Assembly: GCA_025966215.1 (NCBI GenBank)
Contig: JAOPVM010000259.1
Coordinates: forward strand, 1 to 9,362
Direction: 5' to 3'
DNA length: 9,362 nt
DNA from: Klenkia sp.
GTDB lineage: Bacteria; Actinomycetota; Actinomycetes; Mycobacteriales; Geodermatophilaceae
In this document: positions 1-6,213 of the stretch, piece after piece
Layout of the letters: the number at the start of each line of letters is the position of its first letter
Numbering within the stretch: position 1 is the first letter of the stretch
Made by a program: the position numbers and the translations under genes
Notes under the pieces: generated by a model
Database searches by the model: none
Seen by the model: only the letters and a program-made list of their open reading frames with translations
Told to the model about the DNA's origin: nothing

Positions 1-1243
1 GACCCAGCAGGGTGGACACGACCTCGCCCCGCTCACCGGCCCGGGCGGCCAGCTCGACCAACCCGACGGCCGCCGGGTAGCGGCGGGTCAACCGGGGCAG
101 CATCGCGCCGGACTCGCCGCGGGTGCCGCCGTACATCGCGCCGAGGATGCCCAGCTTGGCCTGGGTGCGGGTCTCCACGGCGCCGCTGTCGACCATGCCC
201 TGGTAGAGGTCGCGGGCCCGGGCGGCCTCGGCCATGGCGGTGTCGCGGCTCATCCCGGCCAGCACCCGGGGTTCGAGCTGGGCGACGTCGGCGACGACGA
301 ACCGCCAGCCCTCGTCGGCCACCGCGGCCGGCCGCAGCTGCACCGGCGCGCTCAGCGCACCCCCGCCCTGGCTGGCCCACCGCCCGGTGACCACTCCGGC
401 GGGCAGGAACACCGGGCGGAACCGGCCGTCCCGCACCCAGGTGTCCAGCCACGACCAGCCGTTGGCGTGCATCAGCCGCAGCAGCTTCTTGTAGCGCAGC
501 AGTGGCGCGACCCCGGGATGCTCGATCTCCCGCAGGGTCCACGAGCGGGTGTCCTCGACCGGCAGCCCGGCGGCGCGCAGCGAGGCCAGCAGGTCGGTGG
601 GGGAGTCCGGGTTCATCGCCGGTTGCCCGAACGCCGCCCGGATCTCCGGCAGCAGCCGCTCCAGCACCGCCGGCCGCTGCCCGGACACCGGTCGTGGGCC
701 CAGCAGACCGGTGAGGATCGCGTCGTGCACGTCGGCCCGCCACGGCATGCCCGCGTGCTGCATCTCCGCGGCCACCAGGGCGCCGGCGGACTCCGCGGCG
801 AGCAGCAGCCCCAGCCTTCCCCGCTCCGGGCTCGCCGCCAGGGCCTGCTGCTGGCGGGCCAGCTCGGCGGCCGGGTCGAGCCGGTCGGCCGGGTCGGCGA
901 GGGCGAACAGCGCCGGCTCGTCCGCCGTCGTCGGGGCGAGGGTGTCCCAGCCCCCGGTGTCCGGGCCGACCAGCAGCTCCGGGTCCACGTGGGCGCTGCG
1001 GCGCAGCAGGTCGTGGCTCAGCCGCAGGTCGGTGCAGCGCTCCACCCGCACCCCCGCGGCCAGCAGCTCGGGGTACCAGCGGGTGGTGTCGTCCCAGACC
1101 CAGCGTGGCCGTGCGCGCTCCCGCCCGCGCACCCAGCCGGGCAGTGCGGCACGCGGCAGGACGGTGACCGTCTCGTCGTCGTCGGTCCGTTCGTGGGCCG
1201 CGACGTCGTCCCCACGACGCAGCAGGAGGACGGAGCGGAGCAC
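1..1243 (-). CDS. Family A DNA polymerase (actinobacterial bifunctional 3'-5' exonuclease/DNA polymerase type), 3' end outside window
   Basis: The reading frame is open for 414 codons from a GTG at 1243 to the left edge, so the C-terminal part is missing. Polymerase motif A is visible as DVAQLEPR (about residues 319-326), matching the D-x4-E-x-R pattern of Pol I enzymes. Motif B is visible as R359-x3-K363-x7-Y371-G (within ETRTQAKLGILGAMYGG), the nucleotide-binding finger helix. PVFLPAGVVTGRWAS (about 277-291) is the conserved stretch before the palm that contains the T-G-R motif. Motif C (HDE) would lie beyond the window. The N-terminal 130 residues are divergent, and I see no clear DxE exonuclease motif, so the exonuclease part of the family name may not apply. 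The likely role is repair or gap-filling synthesis, by family knowledge. The start is uncertain: the GTG has only a weak ribosome site and no better in-frame start was seen. It lies downstream of the dioxygenase operon on the same strand, separated by 141 nt with a large inverted repeat, so it is probably not part of that pathway. Confidence 0.85.
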   Translation of the reverse strand, partial: MLRSVLLLRRGDDVAAHERTDDDETVTVLPRAALPGWVRGRERARPRWVWDDTTRWYPELLAAGVRVERCTDLRLSHDLLRRSAHVDPELLVGPDTGGWDTLAPTTADEPALFALADPADRLDPAAELARQQQALAASPERGRLGLLLAAESAGALVAAEMQHAGMPWRADVHDAILTGLLGPRPVSGQRPAVLERLLPEIRAAFGQPAMNPDSPTDLLASLRAAGLPVEDTRSWTLREIEHPGVAPLLRYKKLLRLMHANGWSWLDTWVRDGRFRPVFLPAGVVTGRWASQGGGALSAPVQLRPAAVADEGWRFVVADVAQLEPRVLAGMSRDTAMAEAARARDLYQGMVDSGAVETRTQAKLGILGAMYGGTRGESGAMLPRLTRRYPAAVGLVELAARAGERGEVVSTLLG

Positions 1244-1313
1244 CCGGCCAGTGTGGTCGAGGGGTCCGACACCGCCGCGGTCGTCAGCCGTGGCCCCACC
1301 GGCTGCCCCCGTG

Positions 1314-1383
1314 CCCGGAGTGCAGTTGCGGTCGCCGACACGCGTCGGCGCGCCGGGCCGGGCGACCGCAACTGCACACCCGG
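1314..1383. repeat. Large intergenic inverted repeat (17-bp perfect arms)
   Basis: GTGCAGTTGCGGTCGCC at 1320-1336 is the exact reverse complement of 1361-1377. Beyond a one-base mismatch (1319/1378), 1317-1318 pair with 1379-1380 and 1314-1315 with 1382-1383. The 24-nt loop (1337-1360) contains a second, overlapping hairpin: CGCCGAC at 1333-1339 pairs with GTCGGCG at 1344-1350 around ACGC. It also contains the palindrome CGGCGCGCCG (1346-1355). The element starts immediately after the LigA-like stop codon (1385-1387), so it could end the leftward operon. It has no T-run, so it is not a classical intrinsic terminator. It could equally be a dispersed palindromic repeat or a protein-binding site. 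Confidence 0.8.
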
Positions 1384-1384
1384 C

Positions 1385-1744
1385 CTACGTGGAGATGTCC
1401 GGGTAGGGCTGGGCGACGTGGTCCAGGGCCCGCGCGTAGGCCAGCTGGTACTCCATCGGGCCGTGGTCGCGCTCGAAGAGGGCGATGAACAGGGTGAGCG
1501 TGAGGAACGGGTGCGCACCCATGGCGAACAGCGCCACGTGGTCGTGCTCCCGCAGCGCCCGGCGCTCCTCGTCGTCGAAGGCCAGCCAGGTGGTCTTCTC
1601 GTGCGGGATGCAGTTGAACAGGGACCCGGAGAGCTCGCGTTCCCACCACGCGACCAGCTCGACCGGGTCCTCCCGGTACCGCTCGGTGAGCTCGGGGTCG
1701 CGGTCGACGGAGAACAGGAACTTGTCCAGCAGGTACTTGCTCAT
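1385..1744 (-). CDS. LigA-like small subunit of a class III extradiol ring-cleavage dioxygenase
   Basis: This 119-residue protein matches the LigA family (alpha subunit of protocatechuate 4,5-dioxygenase and relatives). Its hallmark is the helical segment with LREHDHVALFAMGAHPFL (about residues 64-81), which in LigAB packs on the catalytic subunit and helps close the active site. It is somewhat shorter than LigA of Sphingobium as I recall it (about 139 residues). It has no metal site of its own and should act only together with the LigB-like protein encoded just upstream. The ATG at 1744 overlaps the LigB-like stop by 4 nt (ATGA), giving translational coupling. A strong ribosome site, GGAGGAG (minus strand, 1758-1752), lies 7 nt before it and fixes the start. 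It is the last gene of the leftward operon. The substrate is unknown; the family assignment is firm. Confidence 0.87.
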   Translation of the reverse strand: MSKYLLDKFLFSVDRDPELTERYREDPVELVAWWERELSGSLFNCIPHEKTTWLAFDDEERRALREHDHVALFAMGAHPFLTLTLFIALFERDHGPMEYQLAYARALDHVAQPYPDIST

Positions 1745-2604
1745 CGCGGATCTCCTCCCGGGTACCAGGTGAAGTAGGCCTCCATGGTGTGGAAAAGGTC
1801 CACCGTCTCCACGAAGTCGGCCCGCACGCCCTCGCCGGCCACGCCCATCATCAGCATGAAGTCCATGAACCCGTGGGTGGCGTTGCCCGGCGCGTGCAGC
1901 GACTCCAGCGAGACCTCGGCGAGGCACCCGGCCACGTCGCCGTGGGCGATCCAGTCCACCGCACGCCGGTCGAAGACGGGATCGGGCCCGGTGGGCCCGA
2001 ACTGGCGCGGCCCACCCAGCTCCAGCGACAGGTGCCCGGTGCCGATGATCGCGACCCGCAGGTCGGACTCCCAGGACTCGACCATCTCCCGGATCGCCTT
2101 GCCCAGCGCCACGAACCGGCGGGGCTGGGGGAGCGGCGGGGCGAAGATGTTGGTGTAGACCGGCACGATCGGCAGGTCGGCCTCGGGCCGCAGCGTGATG
2201 ATCGGGCAGGTGATGCTGTGGTCGATCCGCAGCTCGTTGGAGAACGCCAGGTCGAAGTCCCGGTCCAGCCCGTCGCGCAGCAGGTGCGCGGCGAGCTCCT
2301 CCTGCCCGGCCAGCCGCATCTTCGGCAGCCCGAACTCGCGCTCCTCGTTGTGGAAGTTGGCGTCGAAGAACGGCGCCTTGCCCACCAGGAACTGCGGCAT
2401 GTTGTCCAGCCACAGCTGGTGGAAGTGGTCGCTGCCGACCATCACCAGCACGTCGGGCCGGGCCGCGGTCAGCGTCTCCCGGAACGACTCGATCTTCGCG
2501 ATCCACTCCGCCGCGAACGGCGGCCGCTCCTCGACCGGCATGGTCGAGGTGCGGTAGTAGAACGGGTGGTGGGTGGAGGCGATGACGGCGCAGACCTCAG
2601 CCAC
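1741..2604 (-). CDS. LigB-like catalytic subunit of a class III (DODA-type) extradiol dioxygenase, atypical active site
   Basis: This 287-residue protein has the length and layout of the protocatechuate 4,5-dioxygenase beta subunit, a cytosolic Fe(II) enzyme that opens catecholic rings next to the diol. H12 (ASTHHPFYY) and H60 (VGSDHFHQLW) match the two iron-binding histidines of LigB (His12, His61), and H129 (RIDHSITCP) matches LigB His127. However, the LigB stretch GTGGMSHQL appears here as GTGHLSLEL, so catalytic His195 aligns with L194 and a histidine sits three residues earlier (H191). The iron-binding Glu242 (SEGVELVMW in LigB) aligns with G245 (NATHGFMDF). The LigB comparison is from memory. 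The start is GTG at 2604, with GAGAGGGG a few bases upstream; it overlaps the preceding lyase gene by 8 nt, and its end overlaps the LigA-like start by 4 nt. It probably forms a heteromer with LigA. The ring substrate is undetermined, and a non-standard reaction is possible. Confidence 0.86.
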   Translation of the reverse strand: MAEVCAVIASTHHPFYYRTSTMPVEERPPFAAEWIAKIESFRETLTAARPDVLVMVGSDHFHQLWLDNMPQFLVGKAPFFDANFHNEEREFGLPKMRLAGQEELAAHLLRDGLDRDFDLAFSNELRIDHSITCPIITLRPEADLPIVPVYTNIFAPPLPQPRRFVALGKAIREMVESWESDLRVAIIGTGHLSLELGGPRQFGPTGPDPVFDRRAVDWIAHGDVAGCLAEVSLESLHAPGNATHGFMDFMLMMGVAGEGVRADFVETVDLFHTMEAYFTWYPGGDPR

Positions 2605-3409
2605 GGGGGCCCCTCTCGTACGGGTCGGGTGCGACCGATCGGTTGTTCAGGTCGACGGACAGGAAGACGTCGTTGGCCACCGGGTGCCGCAGCTCCTCGG
2701 CCAGCTGGCCGATGAGCCCGGCGGTGCGCGCGAGCAGGGCGAACCCGCGCAGCAGCTCCATCGGCAGGCCCAGGTCGGCCAGCGCCGCCCCGCAGACGCC
2801 GGCCCCGTTGAGCGGCAGCGTCCGCCCCAGCACCTGCGGGTGCACCCGGCCGATCGCGGCGAACAACGTCAGGTGCGGGCCGACCAGGTCCTCCTCGCCG
2901 GCGATCTCGAACAGCCGGGGGGTGCGCGGGTCGCCGTCCTTGTGCACGTGGTGGCCCAGGCCCGGCACGAACCGCCCGGCCTCGCGCTCGCGCTGCACGG
3001 TGGCCAGGGCGAGGGCGTCCCAGCCGGCGTCGTCGGTCGGCAGCTGGTCCACCGACTGCAGGACGTCGTCCAGGAACCGGCCGCAGTCCTCGGTGACCCC
3101 GAGGAAGCGGGAGCCACCACCGAGCAGGCCCGCGGCCAGCGCACCCTGCACCGAGTCCGGCGCGGACAGGTAGGTCAGCCGGGTGACGATCGCCGTGGGC
3201 GTGAACCCGTGGTCGGCGAGTGCGGCCAGCACGGCCTCGAACACCCGGGTCTGCCCGGGGGTGGGCTTGCGCTGGGTGGCCAGCCAGAACGCCAGCTCGC
3301 CGAACCCGACCGAGCCCATCACGTCCCGGGCCAGGTCCTGCCCGAGCAGGGTGATCGACTCACGGCTGGAGGCGCCCAGCGCGGTCTCGTACCGGCGGGG
3401 CTCAGTCAT
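2597..3409 (-). CDS. Citryl-CoA lyase-like protein (citrate synthase fold, small domain type)
   Basis: This 270-residue protein is much shorter than citrate synthase (about 430) and fits the citryl-CoA lyase / ATP-citrate lyase C-terminal group. Signatures in order: DSVQGALAAGLLGGGSRFLG (about 85-104), matching the gly-rich 'GDRFGG' region of ATP-citrate lyase; GLGHHVHKDGDPR (150-162), the conserved GxGH...DPR motif with H153; LPLNGAGVCGAALADLG (198-214); and LLARTAGLIGQLAEEL (225-240). The family reaction is cleavage (or formation) of a hydroxyacyl-CoA to an oxoacid plus acetyl-CoA. The catalytic Asp of the LNVDG motif is Ala203 here, and the usual His of GxIGH is Gln235, so citryl-CoA itself may not be the substrate. 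The ATG at 3409 overlaps the CoA-transferase stop by 8 nt; a longer in-frame start at 3577 would overlap that gene by 176 nt and its extra sequence has no family character. Placed right after a CoA-transferase, it probably cleaves the CoA ester that enzyme makes. Confidence 0.76.
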   Translation of the reverse strand: MTEPRRYETALGASSRESITLLGQDLARDVMGSVGFGELAFWLATQRKPTPGQTRVFEAVLAALADHGFTPTAIVTRLTYLSAPDSVQGALAAGLLGGGSRFLGVTEDCGRFLDDVLQSVDQLPTDDAGWDALALATVQREREAGRFVPGLGHHVHKDGDPRTPRLFEIAGEEDLVGPHLTLFAAIGRVHPQVLGRTLPLNGAGVCGAALADLGLPMELLRGFALLARTAGLIGQLAEELRHPVANDVFLSVDLNNRSVAPDPYERGPRG

Positions 3410-4553
3410 GGGGGGCCGCCAACCAGGTGCGGATCTCGTCGCCGTGCTCGTCCAGGCCGGGTGGGGGGAGCCGGTAGGACGCCGCGGTGGCGGAGAAGGT
3501 GATCGGGTTGCGGATCGAGGGCACGCCGCCCACCTGGACGACGGGGTCCAGCCCGACCTCCTCGGCGAAGGCGACACCGGCGTCCACGGTGTTGATCGGC
3601 CCGCACGGCACGCCGGCGGCGATGATCTCGCGGAACCACTCCTGCTTGCCCCTGCGCGCGAGCTGCTCGACCAGCAGCGGCCGGAGCTCGTCGCGGTTGG
3701 CGGTGCGGTCCTCGTTGCGGGCGAAGCGGGGGTCGTCGGCGAGCTCGGGGACGCCGAGCACCTCGACCAGCTTGCGGAACTGGCCGCTGTTGCCGGCGGT
3801 GATGATCAGCTCGCCGTCGGCGCACTGCAGGGGCTCGTAGGGGAACAGCGAGGGGTGGCTGTTGCCCATCCGGAAGGGGACGGTCTCCCCGGCGACGGCG
3901 GCCGAGGTCTGGTTGACCATCCCGGACAGCGCCGAGGCCAGCAGGTTGACCTCCACGTGCTGGCCGACGCCGGTCTCGTGCCGCAGGTTCAGCGCCGACA
4001 GGACGCCGATGGTGGCGTGCAGGCCGGCCATCACGTCGAAGACGGCGACGCCGGCCCGGTAGGGCTCGCCGTCGGTGGGGCCGGTGAGGCTCATCAGCCC
4101 GGAGATGGCCTGCACGATGAGGTCGTAGCCGGGCAGCGCCGCCCCGCCCGGTCCGCTGCCGAAGCCGGAGATCGAGGCGTAGACGACACGCGGGTTGGTG
4201 GCGGCGACGGTGTCGTAGTCCAGGCCGAAGCGGGCCAGCCCGCCGGGCTTGAAGTTCTCCACCACGACGTCGGCGCGGCGGGCCAGCTCGCGGGCGGCCG
4301 CGTTGTCGGTCTCGTCCTTGAGGTCCAGGGCCACCGACCGCTTGTTCCGGTTGACGCCCAGGTAGTAGGTGGCCACGCCGTCCCGGACGGGGGGCGCCCA
4401 GGTGCGGGTGTCATCGCCGCCGGGGCCCTCGACCTTGACCACCTCGGCGCCCAGGTCGGCCAGCAGCATGGTGGCGTAGGGCCCGGCCAGGATGCGGGAG
4501 AAGTCCGCGACCAGCAGGCCGGCCAGCGGGCCGGTGGGGTTCGGATGGGTCAT
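3402..4553 (-). CDS. CaiB/BaiF family (class III) CoA-transferase
   Basis: This 383-residue protein is a clear class III CoA-transferase. LLVADFSRILAGPYATMLLA (about 13-32), LGAEVVKVEGPGGDDTR (34-50), NRNKRSVALDL (68-78), DVVVENFKPG (95-104) and GYDLIVQAISGLMSLTG (142-158) are all classical. D144 in GYDL is the aspartate that forms the acyl-enzyme anhydride in formyl-CoA transferase (Asp169). It should move CoA from a donor such as succinyl-CoA or acetyl-CoA to a carboxylic acid; the substrate cannot be told from sequence. It is the first gene of the leftward operon, so its product is probably passed to the lyase-like enzyme encoded next. The ATG at 4553 has AGGAG (minus strand, 4570-4566), a rather long 12 nt upstream. 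An in-frame GTG at 4586 would add 11 residues but has no ribosome site and overlaps a palindrome. The ATG is preferred, with moderate certainty. Confidence 0.9.
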   Translation of the reverse strand: MTHPNPTGPLAGLLVADFSRILAGPYATMLLADLGAEVVKVEGPGGDDTRTWAPPVRDGVATYYLGVNRNKRSVALDLKDETDNAAARELARRADVVVENFKPGGLARFGLDYDTVAATNPRVVYASISGFGSGPGGAALPGYDLIVQAISGLMSLTGPTDGEPYRAGVAVFDVMAGLHATIGVLSALNLRHETGVGQHVEVNLLASALSGMVNQTSAAVAGETVPFRMGNSHPSLFPYEPLQCADGELIITAGNSGQFRKLVEVLGVPELADDPRFARNEDRTANRDELRPLLVEQLARRGKQEWFREIIAAGVPCGPINTVDAGVAFAEEVGLDPVVQVGGVPSIRNPITFSATAASYRLPPPGLDEHGDEIRTWLAAPHD

Positions 4554-4579
4554 CGGCTCGGTGCGCTCCTCGGGTGTTG

Positions 4580-4593
4580 CGGACACCTGTCCG
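4580..4593. promoter_or_regulatory. Palindrome CGGACA-CC-TGTCCG, candidate operator
   Basis: This is a perfect 6-bp inverted repeat around two bases. It lies just downstream of the predicted start of transcription of the leftward operon and contains one of the three CACCTGT motifs of this intergenic region. Its position would suit a repressor site. No binding evidence is available from the sequence alone. Confidence 0.4.
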
Positions 4594-4609
4594 GTGTGAT
4601 GGGTGCCGC

Positions 4610-4639
4610 AGTCTCACCACGCCTGAGCACCTGTGTCAA
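4610..4639 (-). promoter_or_regulatory. Predicted leftward promoter for the CoA-transferase/lyase/LigBA operon
   Basis: Reading leftward, TTGACA (4639-4634) is followed after 18 nt by GAGACT (4615-4610), which keeps the A at position 2 and T at position 6 of the -10 consensus. Transcription would start near 4603, about 50 nt before the preferred ATG at 4553. The -35 element is perfect; the -10 is weak, as is common in high-GC actinobacteria. Confidence 0.5.
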
Positions 4640-4665
4640 CCATCATCGGGTCCTCTTGACAGGTG
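4628..4665. promoter_or_regulatory. Inverted CACCTGT repeat between divergent promoters, candidate IclR operator
   Basis: CACCTGT at 4628-4634 (in CACCTGTGTCAA, 4628-4639) faces its complement ACAGGTG at 4659-4665 (in TTGACAGGTG, 4656-4665). A third copy in the forward direction lies at 4584-4590. The motifs overlap both -35 hexamers. A palindromic pair plus a third copy resembles the three-motif operators described for PcaU/PobR, IclR regulators related to the one encoded at 6213-7034. Binding by that protein is inference. Confidence 0.45.
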
Positions 4666-4685
4666 GCGGCGGTCACGCCCACAGT
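4656..4685 (+). promoter_or_regulatory. Predicted rightward promoter for amidohydrolase and IclR genes
   Basis: TTGACA (4656-4661) is followed after 18 nt by CACAGT (4680-4685), with A at position 2 and T at position 6 of the -10 box. Spacing is the same as in the leftward promoter. Transcription would begin near 4692, leaving a leader of about 67 nt before the GTG at 4759 that carries the hairpins described separately. Confidence 0.45.
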
Positions 4686-4711
4686 GGCGGCGCCGGGCTG
4701 GTGACCGCTCA

Positions 4712-4760
4712 GCGGACAGACGTCCGCACACCACCCGGCAGTCCAGGAGGCGACGTCTGT
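4712..4760 (+). promoter_or_regulatory. Two mutually exclusive hairpins in the amidohydrolase leader
   Basis: Hairpin A pairs GCGGAC (4712-4717) with GTCCGC (4722-4727) around AGAC. Hairpin B pairs ACAGACGTC (4716-4724) with GACGTCTGT (4752-4760), nine perfect base pairs. It encloses the ribosome site AGGAGG (4745-4750) in its loop and pairs the first two bases of the GTG start. The two hairpins share 4716-4724 and cannot form together. This arrangement could control translation start, or the dyads could be DNA operators. Confidence 0.45.
4745..4750 (+). promoter_or_regulatory. Strong ribosome binding site for the amidohydrolase
   Basis: AGGAGG lies 8 nt before the GTG at 4759 and decides that start. 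It lies within the loop of the possible start-codon hairpin (4716-4760). Confidence 0.85.
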
Positions 4761-6213
4761 GTCCACCCCCGAGCCCGGCCGCCCGATCGTGTTGCGGGGC
4801 GGCACCGTCCTGACCATGGACGACGCGCACACCGTGCTCACCCGCGGCGACGTGCTCGTCGTCGGTGACCGGATCGCCGCCGTCGGCGCCGACCTCGACG
4901 TCCCCGAGGGCACGCAGGAGATCGACGCCACCGGCGGCGTCGTCATGCCCGGGATGATCGACACCCACCGGCACATGTGGCAGACCGCGATGCGCGGGTA
5001 CGGCGCCGACTGGTCGCTGACCCAGTACTTCGTCTGGTACTACCTCGAGCACGGGAGGACCTTCCGCCCCGAGGACGTGCACGCCGGCAACCTGCTCTCC
5101 GCCTGGGAGGGCCTGGAGGCCGGGGTCACCACGACCGTCGACTGGAGCCACGGCCTGCAGACCGTCGACCACGCCGAGGCCGCCGCCGACGCGCTCCTCG
5201 CCGTCCCCGGCCGGTTCGTGCTCGCCTACGGCAACATCCAGGCCGGGCCCTGGGAGTGGACCGCCGACCCCGCCGTGCAGGCCTTCCTCACCCGCCGCCG
5301 CGACGAGGGCAAGCTGGGCCTGCAGCTGGCCTTCGACGTCACCGGCGACCCGGCGTTCCCGGAGAGGGCCGCCTTCGAGGTCGCCCGGGAGCTCGGCCTG
5401 CCGGTCACCACGCACGCCGGCGTCTGGGGCGCCACCAGCGACGCGAGCATCCAGCTGATGCACGACGGCGGGTTCATGACGCCGGAGACCGTCTACGTGC
5501 ACGCCGCGTCGCTGTCCACCGACAGCTACCACCGGATCGCCGCCACCGGTGGCTCGATCTCGGTGTCCACGGAGTCCGAGCAGAGCGCCGGACAGGGCTA
5601 CCCGCCCACCTGGCAGGTGCGCCAGCACCAGATCCCGGTGTCGCTGTCGATGGACGCCAGCGTGTGGTGGTCGGCCGACCTGTTCTCCGCCATGCGCACC
5701 ACGCTGGGCGCCGACCGCTCCCGCGAGCACCTGGAGGCCCACGCCGAGGGGACCACCGTCACCCAGCTCAGCCTGCGCGCCGAGCAGGTCGTCGACTGGG
5801 CCACCCGCGGCGGGGCGAAGGCCCTGGGCCGGGACGACCTGGGCACCCTCGCGCCGGGCATGAAGGCCGACGTCGTGCTGCTCAAGAACGAGGACTCCCC
5901 GGTGTCCTTCCCGGTCCTCAACCCCTACGGCCACGTCGCCTTCCAGGCCCAGCGCGGCGACGTGCACACCGTGCTCGTCGACGGCCGGGTGGTGAAGAGC
6001 GGCGGGAAGCTGGTGGGTGCCGACCTGCGCTCGGTGCGCGCCCAGGTCGACGCCACCGTCGAGCACCTGCGGACGACGATGGGCGAGGAGACCTGGCAGG
6101 CCGGGATGCACCCCGCCATGCCCGAGGCCGGCGCCGCCGTGCTGGACAACCCGTACACCTACACCGACTACAAGAGCGAGGCCACGCACGGCGCCCGCGG
6201 CAGCCTCTTCTGA
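4759..6213 (+). CDS. Amidohydrolase family protein (ATZ/TRZ, cytosine deaminase-like metal-dependent hydrolase)
   Basis: This 484-residue protein is a complete Amidohydro_1 enzyme. It opens with the beta-sandwich strand VLRGGTVLTMDD and GDVLVVGDRIAAVG. The metal motif follows in GMIDTHRHMWQ, with H70 and H72 forming HxH. Further ligands are H219 (VTTHAGVWG), H248 (VYVHAASLS) and D299 (SLSMDASVWWSADLF). STESEQSAGQGYP (about 271-282) corresponds to the PETEMQMGHG segment typical of this subgroup, in altered form. The C-terminal strand is LGTLAPGMKADVVLL (361-375). The family hydrolyses C-N, and sometimes C-Cl or ester, bonds in ring compounds such as triazines and purines; a single metal ion is expected. 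It lacks the carbamylated lysine of binuclear members as far as I can see. It is read divergently from the dioxygenase operon and overlaps the IclR gene by one base, so it may remove an amino or amide group from the pathway substrate. The exact substrate is unknown. Confidence 0.87.
   Translation: MSTPEPGRPIVLRGGTVLTMDDAHTVLTRGDVLVVGDRIAAVGADLDVPEGTQEIDATGGVVMPGMIDTHRHMWQTAMRGYGADWSLTQYFVWYYLEHGRTFRPEDVHAGNLLSAWEGLEAGVTTTVDWSHGLQTVDHAEAAADALLAVPGRFVLAYGNIQAGPWEWTADPAVQAFLTRRRDEGKLGLQLAFDVTGDPAFPERAAFEVARELGLPVTTHAGVWGATSDASIQLMHDGGFMTPETVYVHAASLSTDSYHRIAATGGSISVSTESEQSAGQGYPPTWQVRQHQIPVSLSMDASVWWSADLFSAMRTTLGADRSREHLEAHAEGTTVTQLSLRAEQVVDWATRGGAKALGRDDLGTLAPGMKADVVLLKNEDSPVSFPVLNPYGHVAFQAQRGDVHTVLVDGRVVKSGGKLVGADLRSVRAQVDATVEHLRTTMGEETWQAGMHPAMPEAGAAVLDNPYTYTDYKSEATHGARGSLF

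Noticed and set aside
467..1777. 436-codon open frame on the plus strand across the polymerase and LigA-like genes
   Set aside because: Antisense shadow; the minus strand has clear polymerase motifs A and B and the LigA signature.
3410..3577. N-terminal extension of the lyase-like gene to an ATG at 3577
   Set aside because: The extra 56 residues are Pro/Ser/Arg-rich shadow sequence of the CoA-transferase; the ATG at 3409 gives the usual 8-nt operon overlap.
3183..4868. 561-codon open frame on the plus strand across the CoA-transferase
   Set aside because: It spans three well-supported genes and the divergent promoter, with no family character in the translation.
4636..6189. 517-codon open frame on the minus strand opposite the amidohydrolase
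   Set aside because: Its translation is low-complexity Gly/Val/His/Arg-rich text typical of antisense frames in GC-rich DNA, whereas the plus strand carries a complete amidohydrolase with all metal ligands and a strong ribosome site.
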